DNA of 64,000 nt. Origin: Paratinospora sagittata (taxonomy: Eukaryota; Streptophyta; Magnoliopsida; Ranunculales; Menispermaceae). Under the pieces are notes generated by a model. The model had not been told where the DNA came from. It did not search any database and saw only the letters and a list, made by a program, of their open reading frames with translations. The position numbers and the translations under genes are program-made. The first letter of the stretch is position 1, and each line of letters begins with the position of its first letter. The DNA lies in contig CM069592.1 in NCBI GenBank assembly GCA_035771175.1, forward strand, positions 42,808,495 through 42,872,494, written 5' to 3'. Positions 12,201-22,499 of this stretch are shown one piece after another.

Positions 12201-12443
12201 CAAAAAAAATTAGTAATTCAATTGTCAATTCAATCATTCAATTAGTTTTTTATATTTTATTTTTCTCTTGAATCCATTGATTCAAACATGCTTTTGCTAC
12301 ATTATATTCCAGGGGGTATGTTGTTTCCACAATGATATTGTGTTAATGAGGAGAAAAACTTTATAATCAAGAGCATTAAAACATAATGTATAGAATTAAT
12401 CAAGTATAATTTTAGTAATGGTAGAAATACAAGTTAAAAAGAA

Positions 12444-12951
12444 ACGATTCCCATCTATGTGTTTATCTCTGTATTAGTGTTATCTGTGTGGCCAGGATTT
12501 GGAGTCTGTGCGACATATATGTTGGCGATGCCTGATCGCTAGAGAGGTGTGGGATAGATGGTGTCATCATTTCCCGGTCATGAGTGGTGGTTTCGTTAAG
12601 ACGAAGTTCATAGATATTTTCCCCGTTATGAACATTGTCCAGTCTACATAGAAAGATCATTGGAAGGTGGTGTGCCTAGCGGTATTATGGTCCTTGTGGA
12701 AGGAGAGGAACAGACGAGTTTTCCACGACGAGTTTTGCTCAGCGGCTAGAGCGTGGGAGAATTCCCAAATGTTAGCATCTTTTTGGATTGCTAATGGTGT
12801 TTTGTCTATGGGTTACACCCTAGGAGATTGGCTTAAAGGGTGGGGCAATTTTGTATCTATATAGAGAGATGTGCGCGTTGACAGGTCACTGTATAGATCT
12901 TATGATCCTCTTATTAACACATACACTATCTTTTAGTTTCTTTTAAAAAAA
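12444..12951 (+). mobile_element. 5'-truncated L1 copy (508 bp)
   Basis: Encodes the tail of the zf-RVT region (CLAVLWSLWKERNRRVFHDE) and the L1 3' UTR ending TTTTAGTTTCTTTTAAAAAA. A long target duplication, AAATACAAGTTAAAAAGAA, is seen at 12425-12443 and 12952-12970, which defines both ends. Closely related to LINE-B at 36.8-41.1 kb. Confidence 0.92.
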
Positions 12952-13311
12952 AAATACAAGTTAAAAAGAAGTGAAAAATGAGAGTCAAGGTCACTAAGGA
13001 GTGAAATTTTTTGGAATTTAGCCTCGATTATTTATTAAGCTAAAAGAAATATATGAAATAGATTTTAAATAAACGTAGGTTGGATTAAGAGGGGAAGTGA
13101 TTCCGAAATATTACATATCAATGTATCCCATTGAAGTTATCAAGCCAACAATCCTCTATAATCTATAGAACAGAATTTTGGGCAATAAAATAAAGGAACA
13201 ATATGCGATAAAATCAGTGAAAATTGGACCTTGGTGCAATGTTAGAGATTGTTTCAATGAGACGTATAGGTCAGTGGTACAATGAAGGCAAGAGCTTAAT
13301 GAATTGGATAT

Positions 13312-14195
13312 TAGGGGTAGCAAAACGGGTAAGACTCGCCAGCCCAATTTTAAATGGTACGAACATAGGCATGTATAAAACAAGACGGGTCCAGACAAAA
13401 AGATTATGTTTGGTATTTATCTGGGCCAAGTCCAAACAATAGAATTTGGAATATCGAGTCCTTGATATATATATATATATATATATTTATAGTGGTCTAC
13501 CACCTGCCAAGCTACCTCCTTAGCCTCTTAAATCCACATCATTTCACTGCAAAAGAATCTTATCATCTAAAGTTCACCTTCATTTTTTTTTAAATAACTT
13601 TTTTTTACTTATATCCTCGTGCCTTCTTAAACAAATACTTGGTTCCCAAAACAATAAATAAATAAAGATATGTATATGTACATATATATATAGCTATAAT
13701 CTCTCTTCACTCTTCATTCTTACGACTCTTACCATTTACCAATGCCCTACCATTTTTTTTTACCAATCATCACTCGAACTCGCCAACTTCTTTCTTTCCA
13801 ACGAAAATGTTCTCCTCTCATGCCTTCCTAGGAAAATGAAACAAACAAACTAGTAACATTAGCAAACCTTAGCCTTTGAGTGTCATTTGCCCTCTTTCTC
13901 TATCATTATCTCTCCTATGTCTCACCTTCTTCCATCATCCTAAGCTTTCCATCTTGTTCTCTTAACGAAAATGCATTACTTTAATTAGTTTTAAATCATA
14001 AAAATGATGAAAAATAGGTTATATAATTCAAATAAAACTTATTACCCAGTATTACAAGTGACTTGGATTTGAATATGAATGTGGTGTCCAAATTTCAAAC
14101 CGGGTTGGATTCAAACAAACCATAAATCAATTAATATCATGCATTTCCCGAACCCAATTTCGATTTTCTTTGGATCCATACTTTTGCCACCCTGA
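13312..14195. mobile_element. hAT-type MITE in AKR2 intron 2
   Basis: 884 bp. The termini are TAGGGGTAGCAAAA and TTTTGCCACCCTGA, and the 8-bp duplication TTGGATAT is exact (13304-13311 and 14196-14203). No coding capacity. The fragment ending at 33583 has the same terminus. The run of (AT)n near 13462 is internal. Confidence 0.92.
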
Positions 14196-14237
14196 TTGGA
14201 TATACCCTTGCCAAATCCTTTTTATGTTAATAAATTT

Positions 14238-14390
14238 AAAGGGCGCACCCAATGCACAAGACTCCTACCATTGTGGGATTTAGGGAGGGACGATCTATAC
14301 AACCTAACCTCCATATTAGATAGGTTGTTTCCAAATTTCAACCGGTAACCTTCAGGTCATAATGGAGCAACCCCAACCATTGCGCCACAA
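14238..14390 (-). mobile_element. Au-like tRNA-derived SINE
   Basis: On the minus strand the order is GTGGCGCAATGG (box A-like), then GGTTACCGGTTGAA (decayed box B), then a GGTTAGGTTGTATAGATCG segment, ending in TTGGGTGCGCCCTTT. This order and the terminal GCGCCCTTT are characteristic of plant Au SINEs. I could not find a clear target duplication. Confidence 0.75.
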
Positions 14391-15615
14391 ATATGAATAT
14401 GATATTAAGATAGATGTATAGTAAAATATTAAAAGATAGAATTAAAGAAGAACACAATCATGAGATGGCAAGAGTAACCCCAATACAAGATAAAATAGAG
14501 AGACCAATTTTTAATACTACATAAATATGTAGCAGATTTAATGTAATATAATCTGTACATCTGTGGTTTATTATTTAAAAAAAATGCAATATAGTCAGCA
14601 CGCAACAGTGAAATGAAGCTAAGAGTTCATATTACAACAAATCTGACTTTATCACAATCTTTACAGGCCAGGGTAATGTTATGAGGAATGAAAGCCTTTA
14701 CTCGAACATTTTGATTTCAGACTTTCAGCCTATAAAGGAAACAAACATCAACAAAGCATTGCCCCCAATGCCAGCATCCAGTCCTATTGAAAGCAACATA
14801 TGAGGCAGTAACAGCACCTCCAAATAGGTGTTGTGAGCTACATCTATACCCCTCAGCATCAGAAAGTTGAATTTATTTTCTTGTTTATTGGTCAAATAAT
14901 AAATCTACGTAATCAAATCAATTAAGACGTTAATCTACTTAATCAACCACAAAAGGCTAGGACAATCCTATTAAGTAACTGATTACAACTACCTTCAGGT
15001 GTTTCTACAAATGGTAACTGTCAATTCAGATCTTTATAGATTGGAGTGGATGAAGTAGACAAATGTAGCCAACCTTGTATAGTTGAGAAAAGACTCTGTT
15101 GATCTGAGTTTGAGTTATGGGTCAACTAATGAGAAATACATGTCTGTCCATCCTAGATCATAATGAAGAAAGAACCTTGCAACAATGATCAGTTCTACAA
15201 GTAAATATTGCCAGCGCAGCTTCTCCAAATCACCAGAATAAATAAAGATGTATAATCCCAAGAACACAGATTATAAACAAGAGAGTATGTAGTGAAAGGC
15301 AAAGAATATGGCGTGAGTTTTTGGTTTCTTGAACAAAATAGATGTCATACATGAGAAACTGATGACGATGAAAATAAAATCATTATCCTATAATGCAATG
15401 CATGAAGCAGTAATGAGAAAAACACCAAATATAAAATGCAAAATGAACACAAGTCATCCAAATGGAAATATAATGATTAGTTAAAAACAAGGGACAGAGA
15501 CAAAAATATTGACCAAACAAGAACCAACACTTCAATATCCTACTTTGAGATAGAATATTAACACTTCAAATTAAAGATCAAAAATGATAAAGACAGCGGA
15601 AAGAAGAGAAAATAC
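14391..15615. other. AKR2 intron 2, 5' segment
   Basis: AT-rich intronic sequence upstream of the MITE and SINE in gene order. Nothing was recognised on either strand. Confidence 0.55.
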
Positions 15616-15767
15616 ATTAAGGAGGCCAGACATGGCTGAAAAATCAAAAGGATTGCCAGGAAATTCAGATACTGGCTCAGTTCCAGCACTTTGTTGTTCA
15701 GAATGTGGCTCAACGAAAGATGTTTCAGATTTGGAACCTTTGCTATTTGCTGTAGCAGATTTCCCTT
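15616..15767 (-). CDS. AKR2: AKR2 exon 2 (S/T/E-rich N-terminal region)
   Basis: This is a 152-nt exon with acceptor TTTTGCAG at 15768-15775 and donor GTATTTTC just below 15616. It codes for roughly residues 16-66. The segment is rich in S, T, E and G and ends FPGNPFDFSAMSGLLN, which corresponds to the DFS-M--LLN stretch that precedes the Sti1-like region of AKR2. The last codon (Asn) joins directly to Asp-Pro-Ser of exon 3, recreating the N-D-P-S-I junction seen in the family. Confidence 0.92.
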
Positions 15768-15994
15768 CTGCAAAACACAATGCAGCTGTTAGAATTAATA
15801 AAAAAAAAATTCAAAGAAGCTGAACTCATAAGGCTGAATCTCTTATGCTTGACATTAAAATAACAAGATTCAATCCCTCAAAATCAATCATCAAACCAAA
15901 AAGTAAGAAGGCAAATGCCTTTCACTGACGATTAGCAAAAATATATTAATAACCTAACAATTTAAAATCTTTTGAAAATTATTCTAATTACCAC

Positions 15995-16568
15995 CAGTGT
16001 TGTCAAGGTCATCAGGCATTGCCTAGACAATTTACCTTGCTTAAGCAAGGTGATGCCAAGGTAATACCTCGGTAATAAAAACTAAATAAACTACATAATG
16101 TGAACATACAATACTTTGACGTGTTGTATTGAGTATTTTAGTGTTTTGAAACTTAAACAACTTACAGTGTCACGTAGCTAGAAAAAAAAAACAGACAGTG
16201 TCTGAATGACTAAAGCGCATCCTGTTTCTAAATTAAAATATCAAAGAATAGCAATATAATTATAAGAGATGTACCATTATTTGCTAGTTGAATAGAATTG
16301 GGGAAAAAAATAAAAAGAAAGAAAGAAAGAAAAGATGTTATTTTTTAGACTATTTCTGATTTTAACTTATGTATTTGCAAGAAACGAAGAGATAAACATG
16401 TATGAAAAGATTGTGACATCCTTTAATATACCTCTACAAAATAATTTTATAAATTATTGCAAAGTGCATAAAATTTTAAAAAGTACAAAGAAGTCCCATT
16501 GCCTACCTAAAGAACCCACCTAGGCGATTTAAACCTATTTATAATCAAGCAATTCCTTGACAACACTG
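15995..16568. mobile_element. hAT-like MITE in AKR2 intron 1
   Basis: 574 bp with perfect 14-bp inverted ends CAGTGTTGTCAAGG / CCTTGACAACACTG, related to the MITE at 9221-9799 (CAGTGTTTTCAAGG). It shares the CTAGGCGA and TGCCTA motifs near the ends. An 8-bp duplication is not evident, which suggests age or flanking decay. Confidence 0.75.
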
Positions 16569-17229
16569 GTACAGCTTGCATTAACCGCTAGTAAAACAAT
16601 TCTGCTAACTTATGGTGAGATGCAACAAACACCTACTAATTTTCATTTTTTCTTAAGGATTAAAAAAGTCATGACATTTAGAAAGCTTGACACATTAAAT
16701 ATTCTCGTTTAGTTTTTAATAATGTTTATGACAGTTAGGACAATTGATCTATTACGACAAAGCACTCAGGCTCCCAACACATATACAAACTATAATAAAT
16801 ATTTTTGCTTATTCAAGGTTTTTTTTTTAATTTGTTATTGCTATTTGTATTCTTTTGGAATTTTCATGGGTTATCTTAATATATCATCTTATTTGTTAAA
16901 AAAATATAGATATTAGATACTAGTCTTTATAAGATTATCTATTACAAAAAGCAGATATTAGAAAATCTTATAAATTAGATAAGACCAAGTGGGAGATGTG
17001 GGATGTGGTTTTATTTACTATACAAGAATATTGTATTTTGTAATTATCTAATATCATGAGGTCATTTTTGTTCATCCCTAACAAGTGGGTTATTTGGTTG
17101 TCAATTGGTGAAACGTTGTACAACCTAGAGCCTCACACCTTACGTCACAAAGGCAAACTGCCTCAATTACACCTCTCAGGTACCATCACATCAAACACAA
17201 TTATATTTGTGACCTAATATTATTCATTG
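16569..17229. other. AKR2 intron 1, middle segment
   Basis: AT-rich intronic DNA. No elements were recognised apart from low-complexity T runs. Confidence 0.5.
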
Positions 17230-18755
17230 TGTTAGGATTAATGATTAGTTAGTTGTTTAGTTATCCCACTTGTCACTAGTTAAAATAGTTTATCCACTTG
17301 TCGCAATTGGTTTGAAGTTATTATAATATAGCATGCACATGACAATATCATTGTTGGTATGAAATAAGAAAGCTAAGCCTTAGCGCAACGACTGAGGTTG
17401 TTCCACTTTGACCTAGAGGTCACACGTTCGATTCCGAAAACCTCCTCTCTAATGTGGAAGAAAGTGAGGTTGCATACATCGTCTCTTGCCAAACCCTACA
17501 ACGGGGAGCCTCATGCGCTTTGTAGTTTGTAGTTTGTAGTTCGTACACCCTTTTTAACTATATTGTTATTATTGTTTATAAGACTCTTGTACAATTTGAA
17601 GATTGTGCGAATAATTTAGTTTTCTAGAATTTTAGTTCTTATGGCGGTATCAAAGCTTCTTCTTTAGAAAAGAATTCCAGTGACAAAAAGCTCATAAGTG
17701 ATAGCCATGGCTATTGTAGAAAATTCTTCAAGTTCTTTAGGTTTGACTCGCATCTCCTTTTCTCATCCAATCTCTTCCAAATTGAGACAACAACAATTTT
17801 CTTGTTTGGTGAAAACAAGTTCTGTCAACAATTCGTGGCTAGTGATTGCACCATTTACCTTTTGGATCAAGATACCCACCACTAAATTTGCTAACGCCAA
17901 GTGATGAAGCTCAGGGTAAATTGAATTCAGAATTTTGGGATTGGAAACAATAGGATCTCACTAAAATGGTGAATTGTGATTCATCTGCTCGAGTCTGGAG
18001 TATATTAGAGTTATAATTTTCTGCTCAAATTCATGCCAAAGTTAGTTTATAACACAATTGCAAAACACAAAGAATGAAGTGTCATCAATGAATGATTATC
18101 TTTTAAAAATTAGAGGTTATGATGATTTACTTGCCTAATTTTGATCTCTTGGCACTCAGAGAAAAAAACACAATTTCTAGATAATTTACGTAAGTTGAAT
18201 ATAGATGTTTGGCTGACTTTGTTGCAGAAATCGCTTGGTTACAGTGATCATTGCTCAAAGTGAATTTCTCAAAGGTTCCTGTCATCTGGTGTGATAACTT
18301 AAGCACAGTGATGATTGCAGCCAATTCAGTCCTTCATGCTGGAACAAAACATATCAAGCTTGATTTATACTTTGTTAGAGAAAAAGTCCATCTGGTGATC
18401 AAATTGCAGAATGTCTTCACTAAAATCTACCTCCTCAAGTTCACAGTTCCAATTGACGAGAAACAAACTCAGAGTGGCAATCTGTCTAGTCAGCATTTGA
18501 GGGGGTGTTAGGAGGATGATTAGTTAGTTGTTTAGTTAATCACTCGGTAATTGTTTTAAGAGTTAACTCACATGCAGTAATCAGTTAGAAGCTGTTAGAA
18601 TATAGGTTCCAAATGGCAGTATCTAAGTGGCTCTTTAAATAATTTGTTAGAAACCTGTTAAGCAATAATCTGTATTACCGTATAAAAGTCACTTTCACAT
18701 TCCGAAGATTGCTAGAATAATACAGTTTTCCAGAACAAGTCTTTCTTCTTTAGTT
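17230..18755 (+). mobile_element. Internally deleted copia relic in AKR2 intron 1
   Basis: The LTR-like ends share TGATTAGTTAGTTGTTTAGTT (17230 and 18506 regions) and the GAATAAT-CAGTTTTC-AGAA block. A primer-site-like GGTATCAAAGC lies at about 17645. The polypurine tract TTTGAGGGGGTG directly precedes the second LTR at 18506. Between them is a decayed RNase H remnant on the plus strand (18280-18400: VIWCDNLSTV, HIKLDLYFVREKV). Gag, integrase and RT are missing. An Au-like SINE sits in the left LTR. Confidence 0.7.
17372..17555 (+). mobile_element. Au-like tRNA-derived SINE inside the copia relic LTR
   Basis: TAGCGCAACGACTGAGG (box A region) is followed by GAGGTCACACGTTCGATTCC (box B at 17425-17435), then AAAACCTCCTCTCT, GAGGTTGCATACATCG, GGGGAGCCTCATGCG and a terminal CACCCTTTTT. 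The order of blocks is that of plant Au SINEs. It is not a tRNA gene: no cloverleaf continues past box B. Confidence 0.8.
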
Positions 18756-18977
18756 TTTTAAGACACTGGGAGCAAGTTGCCGATCAATTATTTACACGTA
18801 ACGCTGTATATATTGTCTCTTCAATAGAAGAAGATAAGATGGCGATGAGTCAGTCAAGTGCATCAAAACCCATCCCAGCGAGATAGAGTATAAATGAAAA
18901 TTGAACGTCTTGCGGATACAAGACCATGAACGACACGGTAGGTAAATAGAGATTATAGAGAAAGAGATTATTTGTAC

Positions 18978-19023
18978 CAGCAGTTGAAGAGGTAGGTTGA
19001 TCCTTCTGCGAATTCGATGCCAT
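18978..19023 (-). CDS. AKR2: AKR2 exon 1 (start codon and first 15 residues)
   Basis: The ATG at 19023-19021 begins the peptide MASNSQKDQPTSSTA, which matches the N-terminal pattern of plant AKR2 proteins (MASNS...). The exon is 46 nt and ends one base into codon 16. The donor GTACAAAT follows at 18977. An upstream in-frame ATG exists but would add a stretch unlike the family, so this start is preferred. The exon is recognisable only because exon 2 continues in phase more than 3 kb away. Confidence 0.88.
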
Positions 19024-19486
19024 GGGAAGCTGCTTCGTCACCGAAAACAAATCGCAAGTTAAACAAGGTAGCAACAAAACTCACACGGAAAAAAAAAACA
19101 CTGTGCCAGCCTAAACTCGAAGACCTAAAAGAGGATGGCGGAAGACTTCAGTCCTTGCGATCTTACGGAGATGCGCTCTGGCTGGATCTTCCTTCGACAC
19201 TGAATGTAACGAAGAAGCTCCAGATACCTCAATGGAGCTTCCAAACCCTATCAATCATCGAACCGAGCAAAACACTAGAAATGGTGGGCCACCTCAATCC
19301 TCATCCTTGCGCCAAACGAATGGCCCCTAACAGAGAACAAATAACCAAATACCACTTGAAGCCATGACCGGTAGCTAGCTCATTACCCGGAACCCGAGAC
19401 CCGAGACCCGGAACCTTTGGAAACGTAGAAAAACCTAAGAAATGCACGAAACACAAATTTCAGGATTTTTATGAGCACAAATTTCA
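19024..19486 (-). promoter_or_regulatory. AKR2 5' UTR and truncated proximal promoter
   Basis: About 460 bp between the AKR2 ATG and the end of the upstream MULE. It includes a pyrimidine run (TTTTTTTTTCCGTG on the minus strand near 19090) and, further out, CCCGAGACCCGAGACCCGG near 19390. I saw no clear TATA box. Any regulatory sequence beyond 460 bp has been displaced by more than 5 kb. The plus-strand open frame at 19017-19367 is taken to be antisense. Confidence 0.5.
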
Positions 19487-19690
19487 GGATTTTTTTCATA
19501 AAAAGGCATGATATCTTTTTTATATCTATAAAAAGGTACTAAAAACTACTATATACAAAAATAGGCAACCTTTAGATAGTAAGGCCCCACGCTATCTAAT
19601 AGTTGCTCATCAACATTTTTTTTTTTTTTATCTCAAGCTCACGATGGGTTAAAAATTTTTAAAACCCATGCCACCCCTTTCATGGATTCT
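19487..19690. repeat. MULE-2 left terminal inverted repeat
   Basis: Pairs with 24350-24553. Shared blocks include GGATTTTTTTCATA, AAAGGCATGATAT, CAAAAACTA and the inner GGGTTAAAA...TTTTAACCC-type hairpin. Similarity decays inward, so the inner limit is approximate. Confidence 0.75.
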
Positions 19691-19737
19691 TATAAAAAAA
19701 AAAGGCTAACTAAAAAAAAAAATTAAAAGTGAACTAG

Positions 19738-20415
19738 TCAGCCTCACAAAGGCCAAATCATGGGGTTTTTTTATCGAACCACTTTGAACGTTTCCAAATA
19801 CCCTCCCACGAATCTCCAAAGGCGACGAAACCCTATTCTCATATTTGGTTGAATTTTTGGACCCCCATCCGGAATTCAAGTTATTACGAAAAATTGAAGA
19901 TTTTAGTAAGTTGTTCGGTTTCACCGAGGCCAAACCACGGGGTTTTTTTTTATCGGACTACTTTGAGCTCGTCCAAATACCCTCCCACGAACCTTCAAAG
20001 GTGACAGAACCTCATTCTCATGCCCAGTTGAATTTTTAGACCCCCATCTGGAATTCAAGTTATTAAAAAAAATTGAAGATTTTAGTAAGTTGTTCGACAT
20101 CACCGAGGTCAAACCACGGGGTTTTTTTTACCGGACCACTTTGAGCGTGTCCAAATACCCTCACACGAACACCCAGAGGCGATAGAACTTCGTTTCCATG
20201 CCCGGTTGAATTTTTGGACCTCCATCCGGAATTCAAGTTATTAAGAAAAATCGAAAATTTTAGTAAATTGTTCGACCTCACCGAGGCCAAACTACTGGGG
20301 TTTTTTTTACCGGACCACTTTGAACGCACCCCACTACCCTCCCACGAACCCCCTGAGGCTACGAAACCCCGTTCCCGTGCCTGGTTGAATTTTTGGACCC
20401 CCATTCGAAATTTAA
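19738..20415. repeat. 178-bp tandem repeat array in MULE-2 (about 4 units)
   Basis: The segment GGCCAAA-CA-GGGGTTTTTT recurs near 19750, 19929, 20107 and 20285, giving a period of 178-179 bp. Each unit also carries GAATTTTTGGACCCCCAT and CCCTCCCACGAA. The array lies between the left TIR and the 3' end of the broken minus-strand gene. A related array with the same period lies in MULE-1 at 26590-27340. Confidence 0.9.
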
Positions 20416-20579
20416 TATAAATCACTTTAAGGATTGTATTCTTGAATCAAATACAATCGAATTATTCAAAGAACTATATGAACAAAATATAACTCATCCA
20501 TTTCTATCATTTTGAATGAAGAGTAACTACAATAATGTTTGATACATAACCAATTTGTTTTTTTACATAAGCTCATATT

Positions 20580-22482
20580 CTATGATCGACACCAAGTACA
20601 GACACTTCTTCGACGTGGTTGGCGTCGGAGCACTTGTAATTCTGGTTGAGCTTCAATTGGTTGGGGAGGACCTTTGTGAACAAGCTGTGAAGGCTCTTCG
20701 AACACTTGTGGCTCATGCTCATGATCGTGACTCTCATGTAAAGGTAAGGAAGGTAATGACTCCTTAGCCTGTCGCACATGACTCTCATGTAAAGAGGAGG
20801 AAGGTAAAGTGGAGGAAGGCAATAACTCATCGACCTGGACATCAATCTCATATAGTGCACGTCCTTGTCCCCGTCCTCATCCTCGTTGCGGATGCACACG
20901 TCCATGACCACAACCTTGATCATCAATAGGTGAGACGACTATATCATTAAAGTTGATGCCTGCATCTGTTGGAGTAGAAGGTTCTGGATCCGTATGATGT
21001 ACCACTCTGTGCGATCGACGATCTAGATGCATAGCCTCCATGAAGGACGAGCACATGTATCGAACAAATGGGTCCCCGGTAGCACCCACATGGTGGTAAA
21101 CTTACTCCACTCCAGTTGCTTAGAAACATAATTTCACCATAGTCAATCATTAAGCAGATTTAAAAATAAAATTGAAATACGAGTAATGATTGACTAGCTT
21201 ACAAGATAACTAAAAAGTGCACCCCACCGACTAATAGATCATCGAGTAATAGAGCGATACCACCGCGTATACGTTGCATCATAGTAATCAGAAGCCCTTT
21301 CGATCCTAAGACCGGAAACAAGAAGCTCATGTCGATGACCCTAAACCTTCGCGATAATATGCTCAACAACCACGTAGATCTCTATGGTATTTGGAGGTGG
21401 AAATTGAGACACAACTTGCCACATGAATTATATACTCCAATTGTCACACCTCAGTACACAGCACACCGCAGTGTCTAGTACCCCCGGGATGTGATGGGTA
21501 CCTCATACTGAGCGTACCCCAGCCGTTATATACCATATAATATTGTCACATCCCAGTACAAAGAACACTACAGCGTCAAGTACCGCCAGGATCATTTGTC
21601 AATACTATTCACTCATGAATAGTGCAGGGCCTCCCCAAATTCGAACTCACAACCTCATAAGGTTTGATTTCGCAATCTGAGTAGCCACTGAACCACTCAG
21701 ATTGCGAAATCAAACCTTATGAGGTTGTGAGTTCGAATCTGGGGGAGGCCCTGCACTATTCATGAGTGAATAGAGTAGACAAATGATCCCGGGGTACTAG
21801 ACGTTGCGATGTGCTGTGTACTGGGATGTGACAATATTATGTGGTATATAACGGCTGGGGTACGCTCAGTATGAGGTACCCATCACATCCCGGGGGTACT
21901 AGACACTACGGTGTATTGGCTCAGTGGTTACTCAGATTTCGAAATCAAACCTTATGAGGTTGTGAGTTCGAATCTGGGGGAGGCCCTATACTATTCATGA
22001 ATAGTGAATAGTATGGACAAATGATCTCGGGGGTACTAGATGCTACGGTGGGCTATGTACTGGGATATGACAATATTATGTGGTATATAACGGCTGGGGT
22101 ACGCTCGGTATGAGGTACCCATCACATCCTAGGGGTACTAGACACTACGGTGTGCTGTGTACTGGGTGTGACACCAATCATCCAAAATGGGTAAGGGCTT
22201 AAATAAACATATTCCACTCCCTAAGAAAATTGGATAGCAGTACATCATACTTAACCGCATCGATCAATGACTTATTGACAACGTCTCTCGTATGACATCT
22301 TTCAATTCGTTAAGATTTATGCCCATTTTCACTATAATACCAGTCGAAGGGCCACAACTATAATCAACACCGTTAGGTCCATAGGTCATTTCTCCATTCA
22401 GGTAACATATAACGGAAACGATTTTGTCATCCATAATGTGCCATAAACAACCATAAAATATGTAATTTAGCAATAACAACAA
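20580..22482 (-). pseudogene. MULE-2 transposase N-terminus with PMD-like C-terminal region, interrupted
   Basis: The start (22482-22180, MDDKIVSVICYLNGEMTYGP) is similar to the MULE-1 transposase N-terminus. The frame is cut by a 732-bp foldback element and resumes at 21441-21360 with PPPNTIEIYVVVE, matching PPPTNMEVYVEVV in MULE-1. Further on, the catalytic MULE domain is absent. Instead a segment reads ASDYYDATYTRWYRSITR, which resembles the plant mobile domain (PMD), followed by an H/E/Q-rich tail to 20580 in shifted frames. The PMD call rests on my recognition of the motif only. Stops and frameshifts make it non-functional. Confidence 0.6.
21442..22173. mobile_element. Foldback-like element carrying tRNA-like segments
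   Basis: 732 bp with ends TGTCACACC / GGTGTGACA and a candidate 5-bp duplication CCAAT (21437-21441 and 22174-22178). Its left half is repeated inverted and then again directly on the right. The motifs CTAGTACCCCCGGGATGTG and CCTTATGAGGTTGTGAGTTC each appear several times in both orientations. Three copies of a GAGTTCGAATCT box-B-like motif lie beside CTCAGTGGTTACTCAG. It interrupts the MULE-2 gene. Confidence 0.75.
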
Positions 22483-22499
22483 TCACAAAAATATTTACA

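Larger units (their letters stand above)
5600..12210 (+). mobile_element. Decayed full-length-like L1 LINE (L1-I) in AKR2 intron 2
   Basis: The order is a 5' region, ORF1, apurinic-type endonuclease, reverse transcriptase, zf-RVT domain and a 3' end running into AAAAAAAA near 12202. It is opposite in orientation to AKR2. Many stops and frameshifts are present, the N-terminal part of the RT is missing, and a 1.1-kb hAT MITE sits between endonuclease and RT. A weak duplication CATTCAATTAG occurs at 5578 and 12235 but does not abut the A-tail, so exact ends are uncertain. Confidence 0.85.
3801..15615 (-). other. AKR2 intron 2, 11.8 kb, transposon-filled
   Basis: The intron is bounded by a GT donor below 15616 and an AG acceptor above 3800. 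It contains probable minus-strand LINE tails, a plus-strand L1 relic with two nested hAT MITEs, a 5'-truncated L1 copy, a hAT MITE and a minus-strand Au-like SINE. The identified insertions add up to roughly 9 kb. Confidence 0.88.
735..19023 (-). other. AKR2: AKR2 gene locus, 3' end off the left edge
   Basis: The coding exons, in transcript order, are 19023-18978, 15767-15616, 3800-3591, 3497-3349, 1938-1767 and 827-735. All junctions are GT-AG and the phases join in one frame, giving about 274 residues of a protein that is about 340 aa in Arabidopsis (AKR2A). Known role of the family: a cytosolic factor that binds newly made chloroplast outer-envelope proteins and some peroxisomal membrane proteins and brings them to the organelle. 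The order seen is an S/T/E-rich N-terminus, Sti1-like helices, an acidic linker and ankyrin repeats. The remaining ankyrin exons lie beyond position 1. Intron 2 is 11,815 bp and intron 1 is 3,210 bp, both enlarged by transposons. I see no stop or frameshift in the exons, so the gene is probably functional. Confidence 0.93.

Noticed and set aside
5578..12245. CATTCAATTAG as the L1-I target duplication
   Set aside because: The right copy is about 25 bp beyond the A-tail and the area is AT-rich with other similar words, so chance is likely.
17381..17435. Possible tRNA gene with box A and box B
   Set aside because: The two boxes are embedded in a longer Au-like SINE block, and no cloverleaf or acceptor stem can be drawn.
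19017..19367. Plus-strand open frame of 116 codons overlapping the AKR2 start
   Set aside because: It is antisense to the AKR2 first exon and 5' UTR, has a basic low-complexity composition and shows no family motif.
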